Of a stretch of DNA of 64,000 nucleotides, positions 1 through 10,818 are shown piece after piece. The stretch covers positions 3,549,194-3,613,193 of the forward strand of contig CM055113.1 of NCBI GenBank assembly GCA_029204225.1. The letters are read 5' to 3'. Each line of letters begins with the position of its first letter. Position 1 is the first letter of the stretch. The notes below the pieces were generated by a model that worked only from the letters and a program-made list of their open reading frames with translations, was not told the origin of the DNA and did no database searches. The translations under genes and the position numbers were made by a program. This DNA comes from Diphasiastrum complanatum (taxonomy: Eukaryota; Streptophyta; Lycopodiopsida; Lycopodiales; Lycopodiaceae).

Positions 1-572
1 ATGAAGCAGAAACTGAGTCCGTCACGGACCGCCATGTGAAGAGCAGTGCTAAGATTGATGCTCTTATTAGCCTGTTACAAGAAACATGGGAAAGGGACCC
101 CTTAATTAAGTCAGTAGTATTTTCACAGTTTGCCAAGATGCTAACATTTGCTTAGCAACCTTTGAAAGATACAGGGTTTAAGTTTGTACGGATTGATGGT
201 AGCATGTCTGCCACAAAGAGGGAAGAAGCACTCCAGGCCTTTAAATCATCAAAGTCAATATCTCCCACTGTTTTTTTGTTAACTTTAAAGGCAGCTGGCA
301 CTGGCTTCAATCTTACATCAGCCTCACATGTATACATGCTAGACCCGTGGTGGAATCCAGCTGTTGATGAACAAGCTATGGATCGGGTGCATAGGCTTGG
401 TTAGACAAGGGAGGTGCATATTTTTAGGTTGATTGTTGCCGACAGCATTGAAGAGCGCATATTGGACCTGCAAGAAAGGAAAAGACAGTTTGCCCAGGCT
501 GCCTTTGGTAAATCTCAGAAGCAGCAAAGGCTAATGCGTGTTGAAGAAGTTTGGCTTCTTATGCGTCTCTAA
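1..572 (+). pseudogene. Rad5/HLTF-like SNF2 ATPase, C-terminal exon, copy A (dead)
   Basis: The reading frame runs from the window edge to a natural stop at 570-572 and encodes the end of a SNF2-family helicase: VVFSQF, then LTLKAAGTGFNL (motif V), DPWWNPAVDEQ and DRVHRLG (motif VI). The tail after that (IEERILDLQERK, ending in MRL) is typical of Rad5/HLTF/SMARCA3-like proteins, nuclear ATPases that in other species act in DNA damage tolerance. Two in-frame TAG codons, at 153-155 and 402-404, break the frame; both replace CAG glutamine codons present in copy B, so both are C-to-T changes. The gene continues left beyond the window. The family call is secure; the dead state follows from the stops. 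Confidence 0.9.
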
Positions 573-702
573 TTTTTATTAATTATTCAAGAGAGTAAAA
601 GATTGTCTGTCATTTAATTTTGACCTTTGCTTCAAAAAATTTCATAAACTCTAGTGTTTTTGTTGAGGATTCGACTTTAGATGTCCGGTCAATTGTTGTT
701 TT

Positions 703-743
<41 letters not shown>

Positions 744-973
744 CAGCCAGCTTCAGACTTCTGCTGGTATCATCTTTCCATTTTGACTCTTGAATTTCTA
801 CCCACAGTTGGCATGGAGCCTAATCACTGGACTCCCAAGTTGCTTTTGTCATCAGTCCACCAGTCTGTTGCTCCTGGCAGCAATGCCTATCCCCCCTATG
901 CAGCTTCCTGCTATTCAATCTTAGTGTCTTTGTTTTGTTGTTTACCACTAACTTTGTCACCTTATATTAGTTT
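573..973 (+). other. 3' flank of copy A with (CT)n and a splice-acceptor-like site
   Basis: This stretch follows the stop codon and is matched in inverted orientation by 61215-61797. A (CT)n tract at about 704-741 runs into TTGCAG, which has the form of a polypyrimidine tract plus 3' splice site, so it may belong to an intron in the 3' UTR. The long open frame across it is not convincing as protein, because much of it is the microsatellite. AGTTT at 969-973 is the left copy of the target duplication of the copia element that follows. Confidence 0.6.
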
Positions 974-974
974 A

Positions 975-1707
975 TGTGAAGAATTTTTAAAATTTATCTA
1001 TGTTAGATATAGGGGTCTTATGTTTTTTACATCAAGCATCTAGGTGTAGGATGTTGATAGGAATAAAATTGGCATAGATGGCAAATTATGCATTTCCACT
1101 TGTAATGCCACTATTGAGCCAAAATAGAGTAAGAGGTTAAACATGTGCCAATAAGAGTGTAGACAAGTGTAAAGCTTTTGTTTGATGAATTCCAAGAGGT
1201 CCAATAGGATTTAGAGGTGGAACCTTGTGAGGTCCAATAGGAAATTGAGGTGTGCCTGAATATAGTCCAATAGAATTAAGAGGTGCATGGATCAATGGTC
1301 CAATAGGATGAAGAGGTGACAAAGTATGGTCTAATCATAGTTAAGCATAGTGGTAGCTCGTGGGTCTACTAGTATCATTGTACTCCTCATTTTGGATCTA
1401 ATTGATTTGGTGATTTCATGGATTTTGTGAGTTATTGAGTTTCTAGCTTTCTCTCTCTACCCGAGAGCTCATGATGGTTTTTCTCCCTCTACCCAAGGAG
1501 AGTAGCTTGTTTTTACTTAGATTATTTTTGAATACTTCCCACACATGTGAGTGAGAGTTGGAAGTGATTGAATGCATGTAGTAGTGTGTTTTTGCCATAG
1601 AATCAAAGATAGATCTTGAATCTCAATCTAGTCTTGATCTTGGTGCATCTACACACCTTAGGAGATCACAAGTACATGTAGTGGACAATCCACACGTGTG
1701 AAATTCA
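975..1707 (+). repeat. E1 5' LTR
   Basis: It starts TGTGAAGAATTTTT and ends TTCA directly before the primer binding site. Five spaced copies of a CCAATAG core lie at about 1195-1310. CACACGTGTG sits near the 3' end at 1691-1700, and a related CACACATGTG at about 1541. Confidence 0.92.
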
Positions 1708-1710
1708 ACA

Positions 1711-1722
1711 TGGTATCAGAGC
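1711..1722 (+). promoter_or_regulatory. E1 primer binding site (initiator tRNA-Met)
   Basis: TGGTATCAGAGC lies three bases after the 5' LTR and is the usual plant copia complement of the 3' end of initiator tRNA-Met. Confidence 0.9.
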
Positions 1723-2466
1723 CTACCTAAGGTTACCATGCATTTTGATCCATCTAAGTGAAAAATTTTCATCAATCTTGAGCTAGAAATTGTCAAGGCC
1801 CATTTTCCTAGCTATCTTGTTCAATCTTGGATCAAAAGAGATCAAAAGGACATTGATTGTGTTTGACCTGGTACTATATGGAATCAGGTGCTCAGACACG
1901 TGTGAGGAACATCCAATTTCAGTTTGGAAGTTCTCTCTCATGCTTGATCCATTTATCTTGCTTGATAGCTTCTTTTAAAGCTATTTTTGTCTACTTTCTG
2001 ATGCAATCAGTTTCATTCCATTTGGTTGTGCCAATCAAAAGTTATAAGCTTTTTAAGAGGGTTAGGTAGGGCACCTAGACCTGGGTAGACACATTTGGTT
2101 TGGTCAAGAGATTGCTTGTTTGATCCAAAATCACAGTTGAATGCTTACCAACCTCATCTATATGTGATCTAGGCACTGTTTTGAGATCTTAGCCATTTTG
2201 TTTCATGCAATATCATTGTATTTGAGTCAGATTTGGTTTCTTGGTGTATTTCACATGTGCTAAGAGTGCTTGATCCTAACTTTGCCTATACTCCATCATT
2301 TGATGTGAAATAGATCTTGTTTTAGAGAGATTTGTGTAGCTAATGAGAATCAATTCACAAATAGTTGCAAGATCTTTCATAGTAAGAGATTGTACTCTAT
2401 TATTGGATCCTATTGAGAGTGTGTAGCAACATTTATTGTTCATCATTTGAGTTTTCTTCACTTCAA
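1723..2466 (+). other. E1 untranslated leader
   Basis: AT-rich leader between primer site and gag. I see no convincing coding sequence; short open frames here lack family motifs. Confidence 0.6.
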
Positions 2467-5400
2467 ATGTCTTCAATGGGTTCGTCCTTGTTGGAACCAA
2501 GTGAAAGATTGACCACTTCAAATTATTCAATCTGGAAAATGAGGATGGAGTCCATCTTGATCCTTCAAGACGTGATGGACATAGTTCTTGGCCTTGAAGA
2601 AGAACCACAAGTTCTTCAAGAGGTTCAAAAATACAAAAAGAGAGCTAGGATGGCTCTCCACTACATTAAGATGAATGTCTCTAATGAGATATTGAGGGAG
2701 ATAGGTACTTGTACAACAACCAAAGAAGCTTGGGATTGTCTCAAGACTATCTATGAGGCTAAGAATACCTCTAGGCTTCTCACTCTTAGGAATCAAATCT
2801 TTCAAAGTAGCCAAAAGAGTGATGAGAGTGCATCTAGTTATGTTTTGAGAGTAAAAGATATTCATAGAAAACTTGCTTGTATTGGTGATTCCATCAATCA
2901 AAATGAGCTAGTTCAAGTCATTCTCAATGGCTTGAGAAGTGAATTTGATAACCTTGTCCAATCCTATGCCATTAAGGAGGAGCTACCAAGTTTGGAGGCT
3001 CTCCAAAGTGTGCTAATTTTGGAAGAATCAAGACAAGAGTACAAGCTCTTGAGGATGGACAAGCTTTCTCTCACTCATAATGATGGCAAAGCTCTCTTTG
3101 CCAAGGATAAGCACAAAGGGAGGAGCAAGAACAACATCAACAATCCTCAAGCAAGGACAAAGTCAAATCCAAAGACAAAGATGAGGAGGAAGATGATTCC
3201 TCTAATGCTTCATCATCCAAGCTCAAGAAGAAGAAGATCAAGTGCTTTTATTGTGGCAAGAAAGGTCATTATGCCACCAATTGCTTCAAGAAGAAGAATC
3301 AACTCAAGCAAGCCAACATTACCAATGAGAAGGAAGACACTATTGCAAGTGATGGAGAGGGATCTCTCATGGTCTCTAGTTTCTCATCTACTCCTTTCAA
3401 GAAGGACGGCCTATGGTATATTGATAGTGGAGCCTCTTCACATATGTGTAGCTCCAAGGACTCTTTCTCTTCTATTGCACCTTATGATGGAGTCAAGAAA
3501 TCAATATACACTGCAAATGATTTTGAATGTCGTATTGAAGTCATAAGGTGAAGCTTGCATCCTCTAAAGTTCCTTCTCTCTCTAAAGTTCTTTATGTACC
3601 TAAGCTTACCAAGAATCTAATTAGTGTTGGCCAATTGCTTGATAATGGCCTTGATGTAAAATTCAATGTTGATACTTGCACTATCAAGAAGAATGATGAG
3701 ATACTTGCATTAGGATCTAGATTTGGTGGCATCTATAAACTAGATCCAAAAGAGTATGTGAATGCTTGTAATGTTGCTCTTGTGAACAAGCTCTCTATGG
3801 AGGAATTATGACATAGGAGGTTGGGACATTCCAACTACAAATCCATGCTCTCTATGATCAAAGAAGCCAAAGCTATTGGCTTGCCAAAGTCACTCTCCAA
3901 GAAGATCAAGCATTGTGAGGCTTGTGCTATTGCTAAATCTCACAAAAAGCCATTTACAAGATCTTCTATCAAAAGCAAGCATCCTTTGGAGTTAATCCAC
4001 TCGGATGTGCATTTCTCATCAACTACAAGCAAGGGAGGAGCCACTTGTTTTGTTACTTTCATTGTTGATTACACAAGATTCACTTGGATATATCTTCTTG
4101 CTTCTAAATCTATGGTGTTTGATCATTTCCTTATTTTCAAAGCTTATGTAGAGAAGCAATTCTCATTCAAGATTAAAGCTCTTAGAAGTGATGGAGGTGG
4201 TGAATATATCTCCAATTAATTTCAAGATTTTTGTGAGCTTGAAGGCATTAAAAGAGAGTTTTCTTGTGCCTACTCTCCATTTCAAAATGGAGTGGTCGAG
4301 AGAAAGAATAGATCTCTATGTGAATGTGCAAAATCTATGAGAATTGAGACATCTTTGCCCAAAGATTTTTGGGGAGGAGCCATTAATTGTGCAAATTATC
4401 TTTGCAATAGGCTCTCACATATAGCTCTTGGAGGAAAGTCACCATATGAAATCTTATTTTTGAAGAAGCCTAAGGTTGATCACCTTAGAGTTTTTGGATG
4501 CTTATGCTTTGTCCATATTCCCTTGGAAACAAGGAAGAAGGAAGATCCTAGTGCATGCAAAGGGATCATGGTTGGATACTCATCCACCAAGAAGGCCTAT
4601 AGAGTCTTTATACTCTCTACTTCTCAAGTTATTGAAAGTAGAGATGTTGTCTTTCATGAAGATCAACACTCATCTTTTGAAGAGGCCGAGATCAAGAAAT
4701 CTACGGATGCATCATCAATTATTGATTTTGAAGACAAACATAATGTGATGGGGTCGAGATTTGAAGAAGACTCTCCTCGGATTTTCTCACCAAGAAGATC
4801 CATGCCAACAAGCATGTGATTGGTTGCAAGTGGGTATTTCGGATCAAGTTCAATCACGATGGCACCATCAACAAGCATAAAGCAAGATTATATGCCAAAG
4901 GATTTGCTCAAATCCATGGTCTTGATTATGAGGAGACCTTTGCACCCGTTGCAAAGATGGTGACAATAAAAATTCTTATTTCTCTTGCTTGTTTTTTCAA
5001 GTGGAAGGTGTTCCAATTAGATGTATCCAATGCTTTTCTAAATGGTTATCTTGATGAGGAGATCTATATGGAACAACCTCAAGGATGAGTCCAAAGTGTG
5101 CTTGCTCTTCAAAAGTATTTATGGACTCAAGCAAGCACCAAGATCATGGTATTCAAGACTTAATTATTTTCTTATCTCACTAGGATTTACTCTTAGTGAC
5201 TATGATCCTTCCATGTATCTAAAGTTTGTTGATAGCAATATTGTCATTCCTCTAATTTATGTTGATGACATTATTCTTTGTGGAAGTTGTATCAAGCTAG
5301 TTGATGAAACCAAGCTAGCACTTAGATGTGAGTTTAAAATGCAAGATCTAGGAGAGATGCATTACATCCTAGGCCTAGAAATTGATTTTTATGAAAATCA

Positions 5401-6223
5401 TGTCTTTATATGCCAATCTAGATATGCTCACTCTATGTTGAAAAAATTTCATATGAAAAATTCTAAGAGCATAGATACTCCAATGGAGCAAATTGTAAAA
5501 GATCCTAATAAAGGTGATGAAAGATCCTTTGAGGACATCACACTTTTTAGGAGTCTTGTAGGCTCCTTGATTTGGCTTACCATTACTAGGCCCGATCTAA
5601 GTTTTTGTGTGCACAAATTGAGCCAATTTATGCAAGATCGTAAGATCCATCATTGGAAGATGGCCAAGAGGATTCTAAGATATGTATCTTCATCTTGTGA
5701 TTACGGTCTACTCTATAAAAGTAAAGATCTATCCATTATTGGCTACTCGGATTCGGACTTTGCAAGTGACAAGATAGATCGAAAGTCTATTAGTTCATAC
5801 ACTATCTTTCTTGGAGGCAATCTAATATCTTGGCTTTCCAAAAAGCAAGATACTATATCTCTCTCTTCATGTGAGGCTGAGTACAAAGCACTCACTACAA
5901 CTACCAAAGAAGTGCTTTGGATCAAGAGGTTATTAATGGAGCTAAAGTGCATCAAGGAGGATGATCTACCAATGATCAAGTGTGATAATATCTCGGCCCA
6001 AGCTCTTGCCAATAATCCCATATTTCATGCAAGAAGCAAGCACATAGAAGTGGCACACCATTTTGTGAGAGAAAAGCTTATTGGAGGAGAAATCTATTTG
6101 GAGCATGTCAACTCGTCCTCTTGTATTGCCGATCTACTCACCAAGCCTTTGAGCAAAAGTGCTTTCATCAAGCATAGATCTAATCTTGGAGTTATATCAA
6201 GATCAATGCTCAAATCTTCATAG
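2467..6223 (+). pseudogene. E1 copia gag-pol polyprotein, frameshifted
   Basis: Gag begins at the ATG at 2467 (MSSMGSSLLE), followed by the family motif NYSIWKMRMES. A frame change near 3180 leads to the zinc knuckle CFYCGKKGHYATNC (about 3243) and the protease motif WYIDSGASSHM (about 3412). Further breaks are a frame shift near 3548, TGA at 3809 replacing the Trp of the GAG-pre-integrase motif, TAA at 4217 inside the integrase, a deletion near 4815 that joins the integrase tail to RT (IGCKWVF), and a shift near 5085. RT carries YVDDII at about 5260 and RNase H carries SDSDFAS and SSCEAEYKAL. The final stop is at 6221-6223. The product cannot be made as one polyprotein. Confidence 0.9.
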
Positions 6224-6238
6224 ATAATTTTTTAGGAG

Positions 6239-6972
6239 TGTGAAGAATTTTTAAAATTTATCTATGTTAGATATAGGGGTCTTATGTTTTTTACATCAAG
6301 CATCTAGGTGTAGGATGTTGATAGGAATAAAATTGGCATAGATGGCAAATTATGCATTTCCACTTGTAATGCCACTATTGAGCCAAAATAGAGTAAGAGG
6401 CTAAACACGTGCCAATTAGAGTGTAGACAAGTGTAAAGCTTTTGTTTGATGAATTCCAAGAGGTCCAATAGGATTTAGACGTGGAACCTTGTGAGGTCCA
6501 ATAGGCAATTGAGGTGTGCTTGAATATAGTCCAATAGAATTAAGAGGTGCATGGATCAATGGTCCAATAGGATGAAGAGGTGACAAAGTATGGTCCAATC
6601 ATAGTTAAGCATAGTGGTAGCTTGTGGGTCTACTAGTATCATTGTACTCCTCATTTTGGATCTTATTGATTTGGTGATTTCATGGATTTTGTGAGTTATT
6701 GAGTTTCTAGCTTTCTCTCTCTACCCAAGAGCTCATGATGGTTTTTCTCTCTCTACCCAAGGAGAGCAGCTTGTTTTTACATAGATTATTTTTTGAATAC
6801 TTCCCACACGTGTGAGTGAGAGTTGGAAGTGATTCAATGCATGTAGTAGTGTGTTTTTGCCATAGAATCAAAGATAGATCTTGAATCTCAATCTAGTCTT
6901 GATCTTGGTGCATCTACACACCTTAGGAGATCACAAGTACATGTAGTGGACAATCCACACGTGTGAAATTCA
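6239..6972 (+). repeat. E1 3' LTR
   Basis: Second copy of the E1 LTR, preceded by a short purine run (AGGAG). It carries the same CCAATAG array, and near its end the same CACACGTGTG palindrome. Confidence 0.92.
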
Positions 6973-6996
6973 AGAGTTTTAATCTCAGTTTTCCTA

Positions 6997-7404
6997 TAGC
7001 AGTAGGAAAAGAAGGGGTCCAATCATGCTTCTCTACCTCGAGTAGCTACATATAGAGGCAATAGTCCATTTGTAATGTAAAATTTTGGAGTTATTGAGAT
7101 TTCCACACATTTTGAGTCAAATTTGTTTCTCCCTCAAGAGAGACGAAGACATTTTCATACTTAGTTTTTTCTTTGAAAAGTCTCCACATGTGTGAATGTA
7201 CTTGTTTGGTTGATCTATGCATGGTAGAAAGTGCTCTTGCCTTAGATTTATGGAATAGATCTTGGTTTTCAATCTATGTGTGATCTATGTACAATTACCA
7301 CATCTTAGGAGATCAAAATCATACTTTGTGGCTTTTCCACATTCAACATGGTATCAGAACTAGCCTAAGATGTCCTTGCATATGTCAATTTTGATGTGAA
7401 GCCT
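6997..7404 (+). mobile_element. LTR fragment plus primer site, copia family G (copy 1)
   Basis: 7085-7404 is closely matched by 19645-19965. Both end ...TTCAACA followed by TGGTATCAGAAC (here from 7349), so this is the 3' part of a 5' LTR with the beginning of the internal region. The left part (about 6999-7046, GGAAAAGAAGGGGTCC) also matches 40970-41000. The rest of the element is missing; the homology stops at about 7404. Confidence 0.75.
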
Positions 7405-8014
7405 AACTCGAAACTCGAACAGAATGTGTTCGTGCACAACGGAATGAGCTATATAACTTCTTTCCTAAGCATGACTACACCTATAAAAAATGAACAGAAC
7501 GTTAGTGATAGAAATCACAGTCGTTCTGATTATGTAACCAGATATTAACAAAACACCAGAAGAATAATTTGTCACGAACAGCTACAGAAATTATTAGTCG
7601 TGAATGATTCGCAAAAGAGCTAGACTGAGCTCGACTTATAATTAGTCGCGAATGATTCGTGAAAGACAAGACTAAATATTGGTCATCAACAGGTAGACTA
7701 ATAATAACTCGCTAAAAATAGATGACCAGATTGAGCAACAAGAAAAGTCAGACAGAATGAAGATTAAGCATAGCAATATTGACACAAATTTGAATGTAGA
7801 ACAAAGAGTTGTTATCAGATTAAGTATAAAAAAAATATACATATCAATAATGCGGTAGGGCAAAAGACAATAGCGGACGAAATCGCATGCTCTACAAAGT
7901 TAATTCAATCTGTAAATGAAATGAACCTATTACTGACAAATAAAGAATCAATGTGCAAGGCATCTAGTTGGTCTATATCTCTGACAAGCTTCTGATGCTA
8001 TATTTATATACACT
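7405..8014. other. Unassigned AT-rich stretch
   Basis: No coding motif seen. The sequence includes repeated TTAGTCGYGAATGATTCG-like segments at about 7592 and 7638. It lies between the truncated family G element and the family F LTR and may belong to either. Confidence 0.4.
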
Positions 8015-8409
8015 TGTTCTCTTCATCTCTCTCATCTATTTGAATACGCAAATGGTATTCAATATACACAATGTTACAAGTGTGTAGATGAAGAAAGTAC
8101 AAAGTGGATGTGTTGTCTGTAGGAGATCGTGGGTGGCTACTTTCGTTGTCAAGTCTGTTAGCACAGTTGCATGGGATGAGCGTGAAAAGGGCCGTGACGT
8201 CAGCTTTTGCTGAGATGAACGTTGGTGAAGATTTCGTCTTTTCTTCGCTTGTGAGAATTTACTTGTATTTAGGCAGACAGTCACGTTTTATTCGTTTGTC
8301 TTATTTTACATGTAAATATGCAGATTGTGCGATAAAGTGAGTAAAAATGTAACATGAATGGAGGCAGATTAAAATGGGATTTAGGAGAGTAGAGGAGATA
8401 AATCCAGCA
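8015..8409 (-). repeat. 3' LTR of copia F
   Basis: On the minus strand it begins TGCTGGATTTATCTCC next to the polypurine tract. It contains the palindrome TGACGTCA at 8195-8202, a CRE/as-1-type site; the copy at 60 kb has TGACATCA there. The left boundary (8015) is where similarity to the second copy ends and is approximate. Confidence 0.8.
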
Positions 8410-8418
8410 CCCCCTCTT

Positions 8419-10818
8419 AATATGGATCTGTGAACGTCTTGATCTTCAGACTAAGCAATGCACAGAATTTGTTGTGTGTATTAACACTTAATGCTTTCGT
8501 GAATATATTTGTAACCATGTCCTGCATTCTGCAGTACGTTAAGTTCACCTCCTTGTGAGAACTTTGCCTTTGATGTAGTGCTATCTGATTTCAATGTGCT
8601 TAATCCTAAAGTGAAATCTAGGGTTGGCCGATAAGGCAATAGCACTATGATTATCACAGAATAAAATTGTAGGGCTATACTAATATAGATTAATGTCTGA
8701 CAGTAAATTTCTCAACCAAAATGCTTCCTTAATAGATTGAGAAACAACAATATATTCTGCTTCTGTAGAAGAAAGTGCGATAGAGGTTTGCTTACGACTG
8801 TTCCATGAGATAGGACCGTCATTGAAGAAGAACATAAATCCATATGTGGATTTACGATTGTCTACATATCCTCCCTAGCTTGCATCAGAATATCTACTGA
8901 GCTAATGAAGATTGTCATTGCTGACATCTCCATAGTAGATGCACTGGTCCATGGTAGCTCAAATATATCTCATGACTCTTATGAGAGCCTTCCAATGGGT
9001 CATGCCAAGATTAGCCATATATTGGCTGAGTGAGCTTACTGCAAAAGAGATATATGGTCTTGTATAGACCATTGCGTACATGAGAGATCCAAGTATAGAT
9101 CGATAAGGATGCTCTCTCATCTACTCCTCTTTCTACTTGGTCTGGAGACATTGGTCCTTTGACAAATGCAGGCTTGGATCCATCGGTGAGTGAGCTAATT
9201 TGCAATTCATTAGATTGTATATGTTAAGAAAATTGTGAAGATACCTTTGTTGAGTGATTTAAATCAGTTGTCTAGCTGTCTCTGTGGATTTGAATGCCCA
9301 GACAAAAGTGAGCTTCCAGATCAGTCATGTCGAACTCTGAAAATAGCATCTGCTTAGGATCCTTGACCAAATTGGTATTGTTGCTAAAGAGCAACGTATC
9401 ATCCACGTATAAGGTGATGATAATGAAGGATTGCTACTCTGATTTGGAATAGATGTTGTAATCAGCAGTGTTTGGCTTGAATCCTTGTTCGATGAGGAAT
9501 GTATTGATCCTCTGAAACCAAGCTCTGGCATATTGTTTCAAGCCATAAAGTGCTTTGTGGAGTTTACAGACATGATTCTTCATACCTTCCAGAACGTATC
9601 CTTTGGGCTGGATCATGTAGATATCTTCTTGTATAACTCCATTCAGATAGACTGTTTCTACATCAAGTTGATGTACTTCAAGATCGACAGCTGCAACACA
9701 AGACAGGAGCATTTGGATCGACGAATGTTTGACTACTGGACTGAAAGTCTTGCTGTAGTCGACTTTCGGGATCTGAGTGAATCCTCGTGCTACTAGTCTT
9801 GCCTTCCTTCAATCAATTGTTCCATTGGCATTGTATTTGATCTTGAAGATCCCTTTGCAATCAATGATATTGCAGCCAATAGGATCTTCGACTAGTGACC
9901 ACGTCTAGTTCTTGATCAGAGAGGATTACTCTCTATCCATAGCTTCTCTCCAGAGATCAGAGTCTGGTTGGCTGAGTTTCTCTTCAACTATCATCGGTTC
10001 TTGTATCAAGAGACATGCAGACTCAATAGTATACCTTGTGGCCTGTGTGCACACTCGGCTTGATCTTCTGGGAGGATTCGACTGATGAACCACTCTTGGG
10101 ACTTGTTGCTGGGTAGCAGCAACGTCTTCGTCTAATTTGATGTCACGAAGTGGTTCAACAATAGACACACCTGAGCCAGAAGCTTGGACAGTCGTATCAA
10201 TAGCAGGTGATGAAGGTTCTCCTGGAGCAATATCCTTGTCTTTGATGTCGCCGAACTGATCTTCAATAAAGGTTGTATTCGGGCTATACAAGATTTGTTG
10301 GGTATCAAGATCATATAGCTTGTATGTATTATCAGATGAAATATATCCAATTAGGATGGTCTTAAGACCTTGGAAGTCCAATTTCTTCCTCGTGTCTTTT
10401 GGGATCTGCGCATAGGCCAAACACTCTTAGGTTCTTCACAAAAGGATTAGAGCCTGTCCACACCTTGTGGGGTGTCTTGCCTGAAAGGGCCTTGGTTGAA
10501 CATCTGTTCCGGACGTAAGCTGCAGTGGAGATAGCTTTGGCCCAGAATCTCTTGGGCAACGATGCATGCGCTATCATACATTTGGCATATTCAACTAGGG
10601 TACGGCTTCCTCTCGGCTAAGCCATTAGATTGAGGACTGTAAGGAGTGATGAATTGCTGCTTAATGCCTTGGCTTTGGCAATACTCCTTAAACTCGAAAG
10701 AGATATATTTTCCACCATTGTCTGATCTTAGAGCCTTGATCGTCCTTAACAGGTAGTCAACTCTTGAATCAGGATTGGTGGGCCAGGCCATCACTGCAAC
10801 CCATCGCTGACCCAACAT
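8419..10818 (-). pseudogene. Copia F pol fragment: integrase, RT, RNase H
   Basis: Read on the minus strand: integrase core RSDNGGKYIS and SPQSNGLAERK (10818-10591), integrase C-terminal part (10577-9926), RT with DVETVYLNG and ALYGLKQ (9712-9434), RT tail (9205-9011), then RNase H with YSDAS, SLSSTEAEYI-like and FTKALS motifs down to about 8425. Frameshifts and stops separate these blocks. The protein is clearly different from E1, B, C and D, and resembles the short fragment at 12426-12514. Confidence 0.85.

Larger units (their letters stand above)
975..6972 (+). mobile_element. Ty1/copia retrotransposon E1 (complete ends, dead coding region)
   Basis: Two direct LTRs of about 733 bp (975-1707 and 6239-6972) flank a gag-pol region on the same strand. 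The order gag, protease, integrase, reverse transcriptase, RNase H is that of copia. AGTTT occurs at 969-973 and 6975-6979, with one extra base on the left and two on the right of the TG...CA ends; the inverted copy B of the flanking sequence has a single uninterrupted AGTTT, which supports this as the target duplication. The LTRs differ at about sixteen places by my reading, roughly 98% identity, yet the polyprotein has stops, frameshifts and a deletion. It was probably mobilised in trans, or decayed after insertion. Confidence 0.93.
8015..10818 (-). mobile_element. Truncated copia element F (minus strand)
   Basis: The 3' LTR lies at the left (8015-8409), a polypurine tract AAGAGGGGG occupies 8410-8418 on the minus strand, and RNase H, RT and part of integrase follow toward 10818. 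Gag, protease and the 5' LTR are absent, so the element is truncated at its 5' side. Another copy of the same LTR stands alone at 59902-60300. Confidence 0.85.

Noticed and set aside
681-1043. 120-codon ORF with Ser-Leu repeats
   Set aside because: Half of it translates a CT microsatellite, and it runs into the E1 LTR.
1137-1322. Proline-rich ORF with repeated PIGP (also at 6416-6598)
   Set aside because: Antisense reading of the CCAATAG array in the E1 LTRs; it recurs only because the LTR recurs.
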